A stretch of DNA of 64,000 nucleotides from Mimachlamys varia (lineage: Eukaryota > Mollusca > Bivalvia > Pectinida > Pectinidae). Positions 13,520 to 25,700 of the stretch are shown in pieces; the stretch's first letter is position 1, and each line of letters begins with the position of its first letter. The stretch covers positions 49,169,058-49,233,057 of the forward strand of contig OX392532.1 of assembly GCA_947623455.1 (NCBI GenBank), given 5' to 3'. The notes beneath the pieces are model-generated. The model did no database searches. It was given only the letters and a program-made list of their open reading frames with translations, and was not told where the DNA came from. Made by a program: the position numbers and the translations under genes.

Positions 13520-14744
13520 GCTAATCAGTAATAAAATAGAAAATGTCTGTAAGATTTCTGAATACGTTTTTCACAATATCTTTTTTTTTTAATACGGTAA
13601 TTAAATAACCCCGTTACTCATCCCCAGGAGAAAATATCATCAGTTATTCAACGTATGAAAATATGCCAACATCTGCTTAAGAGGTTGTATTGAAATTTAT
13701 ATAAACGCAATTTGGAAAAACCTAGAACTCCCGCCAACCTGGAAAAGGGCTATTGTACAACCTTAGCATAAGGCGGGTTCAAACCAGTTCTGTTTCAGAA
13801 AAAAAAACAGAAGCACAACCAATAAGCTTATCAAATAAGAAAACGAAATTAAAATGCTATTATAAAAGCTAATAAGGAATCAGTACTGTCTGTGTTTATT
13901 GACTTTGAAGAAGTCTCTGGCATGCTATGGCAATTAGGGTTTATACATAATAAATGGTTACAGATGTATGCGTGAATAAGGACTTCCTGTTTGATAGATC
14001 GTAACGAGTCAGAATGTGACACGCCCTATCAGACTCGTACGAACTTGAAAACGGTACCACGCAGAGCAGCTGTAGCAACCCGACACTTTTTTAGATCTAC
14101 CCCATCCTGTACCCACTACATGTACATGCACGTCAGTGAGGATAGATAGCGCCATCTGGCGGAGGGGGGGGGGTGCAAAAACAAATGACTTATGATGTTG
14201 TTTATAATCAATCATGTACCCGATTTAATAAGAAAATAGGAATTATAATATTGTATAAATTTCTAGGACTAACTGATGACCGGGGCTTAACCTGGTCCGA
14301 GCATATTGATAATATTATTATAAAGATAAACGCGTGAATTTATTGAGATGCATTTGTTGATTACATTTTTACCAGTGAAATATCGAAATTTATTATTCTA
14401 TAAAAGTGGTGTTTTCCAGTGGTGAAAAATATTATATCCTTTAGTGAAAAATCTAATTTACAGAATGTAAATTCGGCGGTTATGAACATTGCCAGGGACG
14501 TATATATGTCCCTGACATTGCGTAATGATCTGCGTTGTATGATGACAGGCCTTTTCCGAGATAGTTTACATTATTACACCAATATAATATGACAAATGTA
14601 TTTAAAATATGAAGACAAGCACATTCTTCATTAAAATCAGTGATCAAAAGAAGTAAGTGACGAGTTTTCATATTTTACAGAGAGGACTATAATATTTTGT
14701 CCTATTTTGTCCCCGGTCGACTGACAGGTTTGCAAATGGCGAAT
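13520..14744. other. Intergenic, no gene recognised
   Basis: No coding support. The block at about 14340-14460 (ttgattacatttttaccagtg..., ccagtggtgaaaaat) resembles 16925-17100 inside intron 1, so it is a dispersed repeat. A short palindromic motif cagggacgtata/tatatgtccctg sits at 14491-14516 and a related one recurs at 15323-15354. Confidence 0.4.
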
Positions 14745-15420
14745 GTTAAAGAACTTGGGAAGCGATGGCGAATGTTAATGAACTTGGGAAGCGATGGCGA
14801 ATGTTAATGAACTTGGCAAACGATTGCGAATGCTAAAAGATTTGGGAAGCGATGGCGAATGTTAAAGAACTTGGGAAGCGATGGCGAATGTTAAAGAACT
14901 TGGCAAACGATGGCGAATGTTAAAGGACTTGGGAAGCGATGGCGAATGTAAGTAAAAGGACTTGGGAAGCGATGGCGAATGTAAGTAAAAGGACTTGGGA
15001 AGCGATGGCGAATGTAAGTAAAAGGACTTGGGAAGCGATGGCGAATGTTAAAGAACTTTGCAAACGATGGCGAATGTTAAAGGACTTGGGAAACGATGGC
15101 GAATGTAAGTAAAAGGACTTGGGAAGCGATGACGAATGTTAAAGGACTTGAAGCGATGGCGAATGTTAAAGAACTTAATTGGGAAGCGATGGCGAATGTT
15201 AAAGGACTTGGTAAACGATAACGAACGTAAGTAAAAGCACTTGGGAAGCGATGGCGAATGCTAAAAAACTTGGTAAATGTTGACGAATTTTAAAGGATTT
15301 CGAATGTTTCGAATGACGAATGTCAGGGACGTACAATGTAGATATACGTCCCTGCGAATGTTAAAGAAGTTGTGGAGCGATGTCGAATTTTAAAGGATTT
15401 GGTAATAATGACGAATTTTA
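14745..15420. repeat. 29-bp minisatellite, about 20 units
   Basis: Tandem copies of a unit containing gcgatggcgaatgttaaa and gaacttgggaa. Variants are gcaaacgatggcg, and aatgtaagtaaaaggactt, which lengthens the unit by a few bases. The copies become irregular after about 15290. No ORF depends on it. Confidence 0.9.
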
Positions 15421-16409
15421 AACAATAATTTAAAAAATACAGCAATAGTGATTTCCATCCGCAATGGGAATTCTAAACAAAAAGAAAAGGAGAGGGGGGA
15501 ATATGAAATAAAGGACAGCAGAGGAAATCATCTGGTTGCACGAGCTACACTGCTAGTTCTACAAGTTGGTTTCAAACATCTTAGACTTTGCTGATTTTAG
15601 AAATGTTGTACTAGTACTGTTAACAGTAAAAAAAGTTAATCCATGCTCCAACAATGTTAGAGGTTTTACACGGCGAGATAATTTTAACAAGCGCCGTCGC
15701 AGTCGGCAAGATCATATATCCGATAGAGAAAAAGCCCGACCATGATCAGCTGCGCATGCGGCCTCGATATATACACGTCTCCCCTGAAGTCAATGTTGAT
15801 TTCACAGAAAATGTCACGTCACAAATAAGTAAACAGCTCTGAAACGTAACTTATTGAATGCAACTTAATCCAGAAATAATTTTGAAACTCTACTGACTTT
15901 TGATGGTGAAAATTGGTAAAAATTGTGAAGTAAAATAATGCCCACAAGATGCGTGTACGAGTCGAGTAAGGGCTGGAACAATCACGAAAGTACATTTGCG
16001 GGGCTTTGCTTCAGAAATCGATTCTTCAGATACATACAATATATGCCTAGGATTTCAGATGCTCTGATTTCTGTAAGATAAAAATTATATTTTAGAGAAA
16101 AAAAATCAACGAATATTATTGTTGTAACAATCTCTCCTTTATTTATTAATCATTCGAGTGTTTTTTTCCATATCCGGTAAAGTTCAGTTCGTTTCGAATT
16201 TTGGTGTGCTTATCGTTGTTTCCGGAAATGTCTTGTGATTGTTGTTGGATTTATTGGGGTAATTACAGACAGTCACATGACTGAGGTGCTGTATATTTCT
16301 TTGTAAGGTCTCTAGTACTCGAACGTTTTAAGTTTTATATCAACCTAGAAACAGTGATAGACTTTCTTGCAAAGCACGTGACTCGCTGATAGATACGTAT
16401 TCCATAGAT
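15421..16409. other. 5' flank of the NRF-6-like gene
   Basis: This is the region upstream of the start codon and would contain the promoter and 5' UTR. I see no clear TATA box. A 62-codon ORF at 15654-15842 is unrecognised and has no support. A 5' non-coding exon could lie here; transcript data would decide. Confidence 0.35.
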
Positions 16410-16770
16410 ATGGGTACGGATCAGTTTTGTTTACTTTCGTTTTGTCTTCAATGGCTGCTTCCAGGGTTTGTTTACTTCAACAGTGTAGATGCATACACGA
16501 CATTTCAGCACCCAGGCTTTGAGACAATGAATATTGGCGGGATTAAAGTTCCGCTTTATCCAAGAGATCACGAAAACGGGATGCTGATAAACATGAACTC
16601 TTACATAAAACGAGGAGGATTGACGGAAATGTTTCGACAGTATTCGGAACCAGCAAATATTGGTGTTGATTTTGCTACTATATGCTACGAAGGAATATCT
16701 ACCGAGTGTTGTAACGACACCGTCCGATTTCTTAGTGATCTAAGTCAAGGGCAGCGGTATGCTGATCAAA
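16410..16770 (+). CDS. NRF-6-like gene, coding exon 1
   Basis: Encodes residues 1-120 plus one base of the next codon. It starts at the ATG giving MGTDQFCLLSF, followed by a hydrophobic stretch ending near FNSVDA, a likely signal peptide. The rest begins the secreted NRF domain (ATICYEGISTECCNDTV region). The donor is caaa/gtaagt. The reading frame stays open past the donor only because a MITE inserted there lacks stops. Confidence 0.92.
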
Positions 16771-19700
16771 GTAAGTGCAAGATAACACTCATCGTCGGAT
16801 ACCCACGGTTGATCTCGCTTAATTCGCTAACTATGAGTGAGTTAGCGAAGCGAGATCAACCGTGGGTATCCGACGATGGATAACACTGAAACTGTACGTT
16901 CTTATTAATACCATTCAATATAACTGTTTATTACATTTTTGCCAGTGAAATATAGAAAATTATCACACTGATAAAACTTATATTTTCACTGCAGTGATGA
17001 ACAGTGAAAATATAAGATTTTGCCATGAAAATGTAAGATTTTGCCGTGAAAATATAAGATTTTGCAGTGAAAATATAAGGCTTTTTCAGTGTAACGTGAA
17101 AAAGTGACCCTCCAATAAAATACCACCCAGGTCATTATTCTATGTTGCAAAAGTTACCCGGGGTCGTTATTTAACAGTATAAATCTTACACGGCCATCTG
17201 TAGAAAAATAACCCCATTCGATTTTTCCGTAATTCTTCCCGTCAAAAAGTGACCCGCCGTAGCTTTCAACAGTGGTTAGTTTTCAACTGTGTCATTTTTT
17301 TCACGTACCACCAAAACTTTTGTATGGGTTGTTTCCCTTGTTTGAATCATGGAGCTCGGCATTGTTGTCGTCTGCTAGAACTTGTCTCTTGGGGAAAGAT
17401 GGTCTTGATGAAACGGCATCAATAATAAATATTGATTGGAACTGCTGCAGGATTCAATATGAAATGAATTGCGAGATGAGAATGGTTCAACTTTTCCGAT
17501 CAGCTTATCCCAATCAGCTGTGTACTGGACCCGATCGGTTGTGATTTCAACAGATTACAATAGACTTAGCTCCTTTGCAGTGTGCAAGTAGACCAAGAAA
17601 AAAAATAATGAAAGTATCTTAGTCCTCTTTTGAAATGTAATAAAAAGAAAATTCAATGGTTTGCCGTTTAATATCAAATATATTTTACTTGTATGGCAGA
17701 TTTTTTTTTTATATTTTCATTCGTGCTACGCACTCGTGAAAATGTAAAAAATCTGCCATACTCGTGAAATATATTCGATATTAAACGGCAAACCATTGAA
17801 TATCCTCTATATAATACTCTGTGTGGTAAGGAGTATTTGTAGCACCATATTAAAATGCTGTCCTTTTGTTCACTACCGAATTATTTCCCTTTGTTGTGTC
17901 AGACTGTTCGATCTCCTTCGCTATACTGTAATCTAAAGGGTTTCCGATTATCTTATCGTCTAAATATATATATTAGATAATGGTGTTGCTGGTCGATCAG
18001 CTAACAACACTAATTAGTATTAAGGTGAGATAGTCAGTACCCTCCAAACTGTGCTGCACTGCTGTAACAGGAGAGGAAACTGCACAGCCAGATGGGGTTC
18101 GAATCTGGGACCTTCCGAACTCTAGAAGGACGCTCAACAAATTGACCTATCTGGTCGCTGACAACAACGACCCAGTCTAGATCTGCTACATTATCCTCCC
18201 TCCTTTAACAAAGTCTTTGACTTCAAAGACACATACGAGACTCTATGCCACCTTCTGTGTTATATTTCGTTTGGCGCTGAATGTAACGGGAGAGGAAAAA
18301 TGCACGGCCAGACCGTGGTTCGAGCCCGGGACCTTCCAAACTCTATAGACAGAGTCTCAACCAATGATGAGACAGGATTTGGCTTGAAAATCATGCATAC
18401 ATATATATACAATAAATAAAAGGCTGACAAATGTCCTCTTAAATAATTTTGTAAGAGACTTCATCCCAATTAAGCATCTATACACATTCTATTATCATAA
18501 GTAACTGATGTATGCAATTTTACCCCAACAAATCAATATCAGATTCATTCCTTGTCATATCTAGCTCACTGGAAATTTGAATCAATGATTTTGACAAAAT
18601 GAGTTAGATTAGATATGACAAGGAATGAATCTGATACTGATTTGTTAGGGTAAAATTGCATACATCAGTTTCTTACTATACAGAGCTGAATGATCAAAAC
18701 TGGGATAGATCATTGTATACATAGAATTATTTATATCTTTTCAGTGATTGACGCTGCTGGTAAGCTGCCGAGCGGGGTGCTGCGTGGCAAGCTTGCATGG
18801 ATTGGTAGCTATGATGAATGTAAAGACATCCTGTCCCCAGCTAACAATCGTACTGGACGACAGATTAGAGGGAAATATTGTATGGGAGCAACACCAACAG
18901 GGGTATGACTGTAAAAAACGTTTTATTTAAGGATTTGATTTTTTATTGTTAAGGTTTTCGAGGGATCACATAATGGAATACAGGTCAATTTAAAAACTGA
19001 CAATGCCGTTTATGTACAATCTACCAGTGTTCTATTGTAGTTGTCCCCTAAAACTTAAACAAAATAGAAAGTTAATACTTATATTTACAGTAACTAATTT
19101 CTGTTCATTATAGTCTCATTTTTGCACTCGGATCTCATTTTAAAAGTAATAAATGTGCAAATTAAATGGTTCAGTAAATATAACAGCATGAAATTTGCAT
19201 AAGCTGTTGTTTTAAATCTGAATATGTCTGTTGTGTCTAGCTGAAAGATTTGGATAGCATGTATACGTATTGTTGATGTTATAGAAATTTGGCAACCCAC
19301 TATATGAACATTACCAGCAAAAATGCCTTTTATAAAAGTATGAAAGCAATAGTTCTCGAGACGTAGCTTCGAATAACATGGAGAATGCCCTTGCGTCAAA
19401 CGCTCAAATGACTAATTATTATCATTGGCGCCAATTGTATTCAAGCTGGGCTGTACGTTCCGCCCATGTCGTTTTAATGATGACACATATATACAAACAC
19501 AGGTAATAAACTATTAATTGGAAAAATATAGATAAAGTTAAGAAATTGTTTTATAGTAAAAATGTAAATATATGGATTGAAAGTCATTTTTTAACTTTCA
19601 TAGTGCTATGAAAGGTCAGCCGTTACATCCATATTCAGCATGAAGCCCTAGGGGGCTTCATTCAATATGGATGTAACGGCTGACCTTTCATAGAACTATG

Positions 19701-22700
19701 AAAGTTTAAAAAAAATTACTTTCAATCCTTACAGATATGAATGTCAATGAAAACTATGATATTACATATTTGAGTCAAATTTGACCAACCCTCACCCCTA
19801 GCCAGGCAACCAAAATCAATAAAATTTGGTTCGGTCTATATGGTTTCTTTCAGATCTGGTAGAATCAAATATTGACAGTGGGCGAATTAGATTGGACCAA
19901 CCTATCACTTCATGATTATTAAATATGTTGAATTATCAGCCCATTACTAGATCAAGGCATTACTTTGGGGCATTTTTGTCCACCAATTAAGACCTAGAGG
20001 CACATACCATTTCTTCATCTGCAAGTTAAGTGAAGACAACATTTAGAAATAATCTATTGTTTAAAACTTTATTGCAAAAGGCTGTAACAAGCATAGACTT
20101 TTTTCATTATATTTAGAAGTAACATTTTTCAGATAAATATATGACTGGCTGGGTTACTATCTGTGTATCTATTACATAACCCTAACACAGGGTTTTCTAT
20201 TTGTCATACATAAATGTTTGAAAGTTTTTATGTTGTTTCTTAATTAATGCAATTTTCAAGAATGGTAGCCATATGCATACTTGACCCCCTACCCCATACC
20301 CCCCCCCCCCACCCCTTCTTTAGGAGGGAATTTCCTGATTTTGAACACTAAACTTTTGCATTTTCAACCAGTGAATTTGCTTAACTATTCCTATTTTTAA
20401 GATCTGATGATTTCATCTGAAAGAACAGCTGAAAAGAAGCCATTTAAGGATTAACCTTTGATTTTGTTTAGTTTATGAGATCATAAATCCAATGGAGCAC
20501 GAGGTAAATTGCATAAACGCGAAGTATTTACGTTAAATTTACCGACTGCTCCATTGGATTTATGATCTAATAAACTAAACAAAATCAAAGGTTAATCCTT
20601 ATATTTACAGTATTTTCCTGTAAATGGTTCATAACTTTTCTGTTTAATTTAGCCCCATCTGCAGACATATATTTCATTTCAAAACTTACAAACGTGAAAA
20701 CAGTTCAATAAATGTAACAGCATGAAGTTTGCATAAGCCGTAGCTAGCCCGGCCCATGTCAATTGTTAATGACGTCATACAATTGTGATTCGAACGGGAT
20801 GATTTGCATAGCTCCGCCCACATGTACTGTTGTTGACGTCATAGAAATTTTGCACATTCTCAAGTATAGTTATTGGAAAATAACACTAGTTTGCAGTACA
20901 ATGGTTATCGAGTGAATATCAGTGTAGACTGTAAATATTTAAAAGTATTGTTTTTCCGTTGGATGTACATACAAATATAATAGTATTATTTATGCTTTCA
21001 ATTCTGAGTATACTTAATCTCCCCCTGGAAATTGTTAAAGGCTGGCAAGTATGTTAATATATAAAAATAGAAATGTTTAATGGTAGTCATATATGATGGT
21101 AGTAAAAGTATAATACAGTTTAAAGTTTAAGAAACAATTTATTGTCACAGTCTGTGACGTTAGCCACTAGTCCTTAATGCCCACGACTAGAAAATTTTAG
21201 TTTGGACTAGTGCAAATTCCTTTAAAATTATTTGAATTTCAGTATATTTGTTAATAAACACTGCAATTTGCTTGTCCGGACTAGTGCTTGAAAATGTTAA
21301 TGTCACAGACTGTTGTCATCAGCTGTTTGGTTGTTTCAGATTCCAAACCAATTTCTGATGAATGGAGTATGTGTACCGCACTCTTGTACAGCGAAGGACC
21401 TCAACATTTGGGTTTATGTTATCTATGGTAGGCATAACTTCATGGAAATTTCTCGCAAAATTAAAGCAATGGAGGGTAATGTCAACTGATTATATAATAT
21501 TAATCCTAATTTGAACCAATAATGACCATGTTTGAGAGTATTTTTGGCAGGTAGACTTATAATAACTATACCTCTACCTGTCAATAACTGCCCATTGAGT
21601 GTTATTAATGCAATAAAAACACTCAATGGGCAGTTATTGACAGGTAGATTTTTCTCCCACGATTTGTCATACAAACGCTTAATTGATGGGGATGATGGAA
21701 TTGAGTACATTTTCTGATATCTCCTACAAACTGTAAGTGCCATCACAAAATATTTACATTTGCTCTGTAATTTTCCATTGACACACCTACCAGGCTTTAT
21801 TTAGTTTGTCATCAATAGCAATGTGTGTTATAGGACTGTAACAACATTTGCTAAAACATTCATTGCTTAAATAACTTGCACTAAACGTTCTGCTGGAAAA
21901 ACAAATTGAGGCTAAATAAACCGTAGATATAAGACTCCACATCCAGTGCATTCAATACATGGTTACTAACATGTCAGCTTGCAGATTTAAAGAAAGTCAA
22001 AATTTGATCTGTGATATTCATCATTAATCCTTGCTTGGAAATAACAGAAAAAATTGTAAATTGTTTCTGACTGAGTTTTATAAAGTTACTAAAAATATTA
22101 CAAGCTGCTGACATTTGCAATTTATCATTTAAGTATCATTCTCCTCATTTACAGCTATTGTAAAGGAACCTGTCCGGACCCTGATGTCGTGTGAGGAACC
22201 GATGCCATACACTGCTGGTGTAAAAGCTGCCTTGTATGTTTTACATGTGACCAGCATGGCGTGTGATTGGTAGCTCACCTGGCCCGAAGGGCCAGTGAGC
22301 ATATGCCATGGTGCAGCGTCTGTCGTCCGTCTGTCAACTTTTCCTACCATGCCCTTGTAGACTTCCTAACCAAATACTATACAATTGCTGGGCAAATGCT
22401 ATCATGGTATTAGCATTGATGTCACAGCCCTTAGGGACCCAGTTTCTTAGTTGAACTTGAAAACAGTTGAGAAACTCGCCTCCAAACTTTAGTTTATACA
22501 GATATGTTTCAAGGATTGATCTGTAGGTCTGTCCCTGTCGATGGGATCTTTTTGGAAAATATTTTAGCATGATTTACGTAGATACCAATGTATCCAGGTG
22601 AACGATACAGGCCCTCTGGGCCTCTTGTTAAAATGTAAAAAGTGTAATATATATGGTATATTTACATTTGTTCTGCATTTTCCCATAGACACAATAATTA

Positions 22701-25700
22701 GAGGCAGTTGCTGTCATACCCCTATAACACCCAGTGCCTCAGACTATAACAACATTTGCTATTGTGACGTCATCACTTTCATTGTTGTTTGCACTTGATT
22801 TGCTGTTCAAAATTGGTTCAAAGTAACTAAATAAAGCACAAATTTCTAACAAAATGTAAATAAAATAATGAACATTTTAGCAAATGTTATTACAGTCCTA
22901 TAATACACATTGTTATTGCTGTCAAACTTTCATAAAGCACTACCAGGCTTTATTTAGTTTGTCATCAATAGCAATGTGTGTGATAGGACTGTAACAACAA
23001 TTTTGCTAAAACATTCATTGCTTAAATGAGAAACTTAAGGCACACAAATAAATGTATAGGAAAAGATTATAGATTATGTAGGTGTTGGAAGACACCATTG
23101 TTTGAAACCCACGTGACACTGCCCATAGAAGGCTTATGTTTGTGTCAAGGTAAGATTCAAGAAGGGGGAAAAAATCTGTACAGATTTTGCTTTAAAAAAT
23201 CCGTACGGATTCCGACTCTGGTCCGCCTGAATTATTTCGTACAGGTGGTGTCATGTGGGTTTGTGACAATGGGAAGACATAGGTGTCACTCTCTGAAACC
23301 TTCAATGAGGGAGATCTCTCTCTTTCCATATTTCCAATGAGGGAGAAAGTGCATGCAATGCGACTGAAACTGCATTGCTCAATTTGTCTTTCCCATTTTA
23401 TGTACCAAATAACTTCAAAAAGTATTCATTTGATCCAGACACATCTGTTATTGTCATTTGCACATACCCTGCAGTAACTAGGAGATCATTTGACCACAGG
23501 ATGTAGATTTTGAGTTTGTGTGGGTCTGGACTTGGATGAGGAAGATTTCGAGGGAGATTGGTAAATTTTGGTCAAAATGAGGGAGTCTCCCTTGTAATGA
23601 GGGAGGGTTAACGGGTATGGGAAAGATACCATAGTATCAGTTTTTGGTATTTCCGATTGAGTCATGTGTGGATTGCATGCAGTGCTGAAATGAAAAATTA
23701 GATACTGGAAATGTACATATTTTATTGGTAGTTTTATTTTTTTGCTTTTTTGTACTGAAAACTTTTCGTTGAATTTTGGTTGCGCTAATTGAAAATTCTG
23801 TTAATTGCTTTATATGGCAAGTATTGTTGTTGTGCTAAATTATCATTGTGTCAATCTGTTCAAATTTAGCTATGCGCTGAAATTTTAGTGTGCAAAAAAC
23901 AGTTTATTAGCAGTATAGTTTCAGTTCAATAGCATGATAATTTTAAGTTGACATTATAAGATGTTGGACCAAACTTAAAAAAGATTTGAACTCTAGCTTG
24001 TTTCTAAAATGTTAATTTTTATTTACAGGGCTGTGTGCGGTATAATTGTCTCTTTGGTTGCCATTGGAACCTTGGTTGACCTTGTGATGACCTACGCTGA
24101 GAAAAGGAAAAAGACTGAGATCATTGATTCCAATGTCCAGGACAACTTTAGTAGCGAAGCTAATGAAAGAACGGGACTCCTTTCACACCCAAGTTCCTAC
24201 CAGGGACAGGTCCAAGGCCAGCTCCTGGACCCACCACAGGCCAGTAGGCAAAGAGGTAAAGGGAAGCTACTCTCAGTCACGTAATGCCAGACTTCCTTTA
24301 AACTCATTCACTCCTTGAGATACCTTTGAACTCTTCCAATTTAAAAGGTTCGAATAGTCCATTATGAAATTTTAGGGGTGAATGATTTGAAGTAAGTGTA
24401 ATAGGATTAGGAAAAGTGATAAAGATAATGTCGTCGCTGAGGCTCGAAACCGCGACCTTTGGCTCTCCATCCCGATGCTCTACCTTCTGAGCTAAAGGGA
24501 AATTCCTACAGCTCACGCTTGTAAGGCAACCTTATCAATGCACATCTTTTACACTATTCCCCCCATTTTTAAAATCTCCAACCCTGGTTCTTCGACTCCC
24601 TGCCAAGGCTTCTCCTTCCTTGAAACGGGGAGAATCATCAGCGCCAGTTTGTAATAGGACGAGGAAAGTGATATAAATAGTGCCGTCATTGGGGCTCGAA
24701 CCTCCGGTTTCTTGGCACTCCAGCCCGATGCTCTACCGACTGAGCTGAAGGGAAATTTCTTACCGCTCACGCTTGTAAGGCAACCTTATCAATGCACATC
24801 TTTTACAAAAGTACAGTAAAACATCTTAAGTGTCCTCACACTAGAGCTACCCATTCCAAAATTTGCTAACAAGAAGCACATGAACAGCACACGAGAAACT
24901 CACATGAGAACTAACATCTTTTTCTCATGTGCATTTTGTAAGGAAAAAAGCACATGTGAGCAGATACATTGTAGCTAGCTCACTTGAAAAAAAATCCTTG
25001 TTGATAAGGCAAAACGACTGGTTTGACCATTTGATGCACATGTATGTCAAAAGAATCTTGTGGTCACATAACCGTAAAAATTGACAGGCTTTGAAGTTGG
25101 TTGCGGCTCCTGTGTAATCTTTAAAAGACAGGCATCAGCCTAGCAATTGGTCAGATTTTTTTTTTTTAACAGGAATGTGACATTAAGAGAAACGTGTTTT
25201 TTCCACTAATACTAGGGCATTTCCAATCTCCATAACTAAAAGTAAGCTATCCAATGTACATAAAATTATGAAGATTTTTCAATATACAATTGTATAGATA
25301 ACATTATTTCAATTAAAAATCAGTTTTGGGGATATTTTTATTTTCTATGCAACATTTTGTACAAGTAGTATCTGAAATCAATGGAAATGACATCATTTTC
25401 TGGATATTTTATGTGATTTGTTAAAAAAAAAACCATGATATTAAGAGGAATTCACCTCAAAATACATGATATTAACCAAATAAAGTGACAGATTATATAG
25501 AGAGAAAAATGGTGCTTGGGAAAAACATGATATAAAGAGGAATGTCATATTAAAAGGGGTGATATTAAGTGGAGTCCATTGTATCAAAATTCTCTACATA
25601 AATTAATTACACATCTACGAGACTAAATCCTTGAAAGGAAGATTTCAGGCAACTATGTGCAAGATTTTAAGAAAACGTTCAGATAAACATTAAAGTTATG

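Noticed and set aside
23026..23477. 104- and 64-codon ORFs in intron 4
   Set aside because: No domain, frame overlaps low-complexity gagggag repeats, and the host gene model is complete without them.
24400..24815. Possible tRNA genes on the minus strand
   Set aside because: A- and B-box motifs are present, but no acceptor stem or orderly anticodon arm could be drawn; duplicated flanks suggest SINEs.
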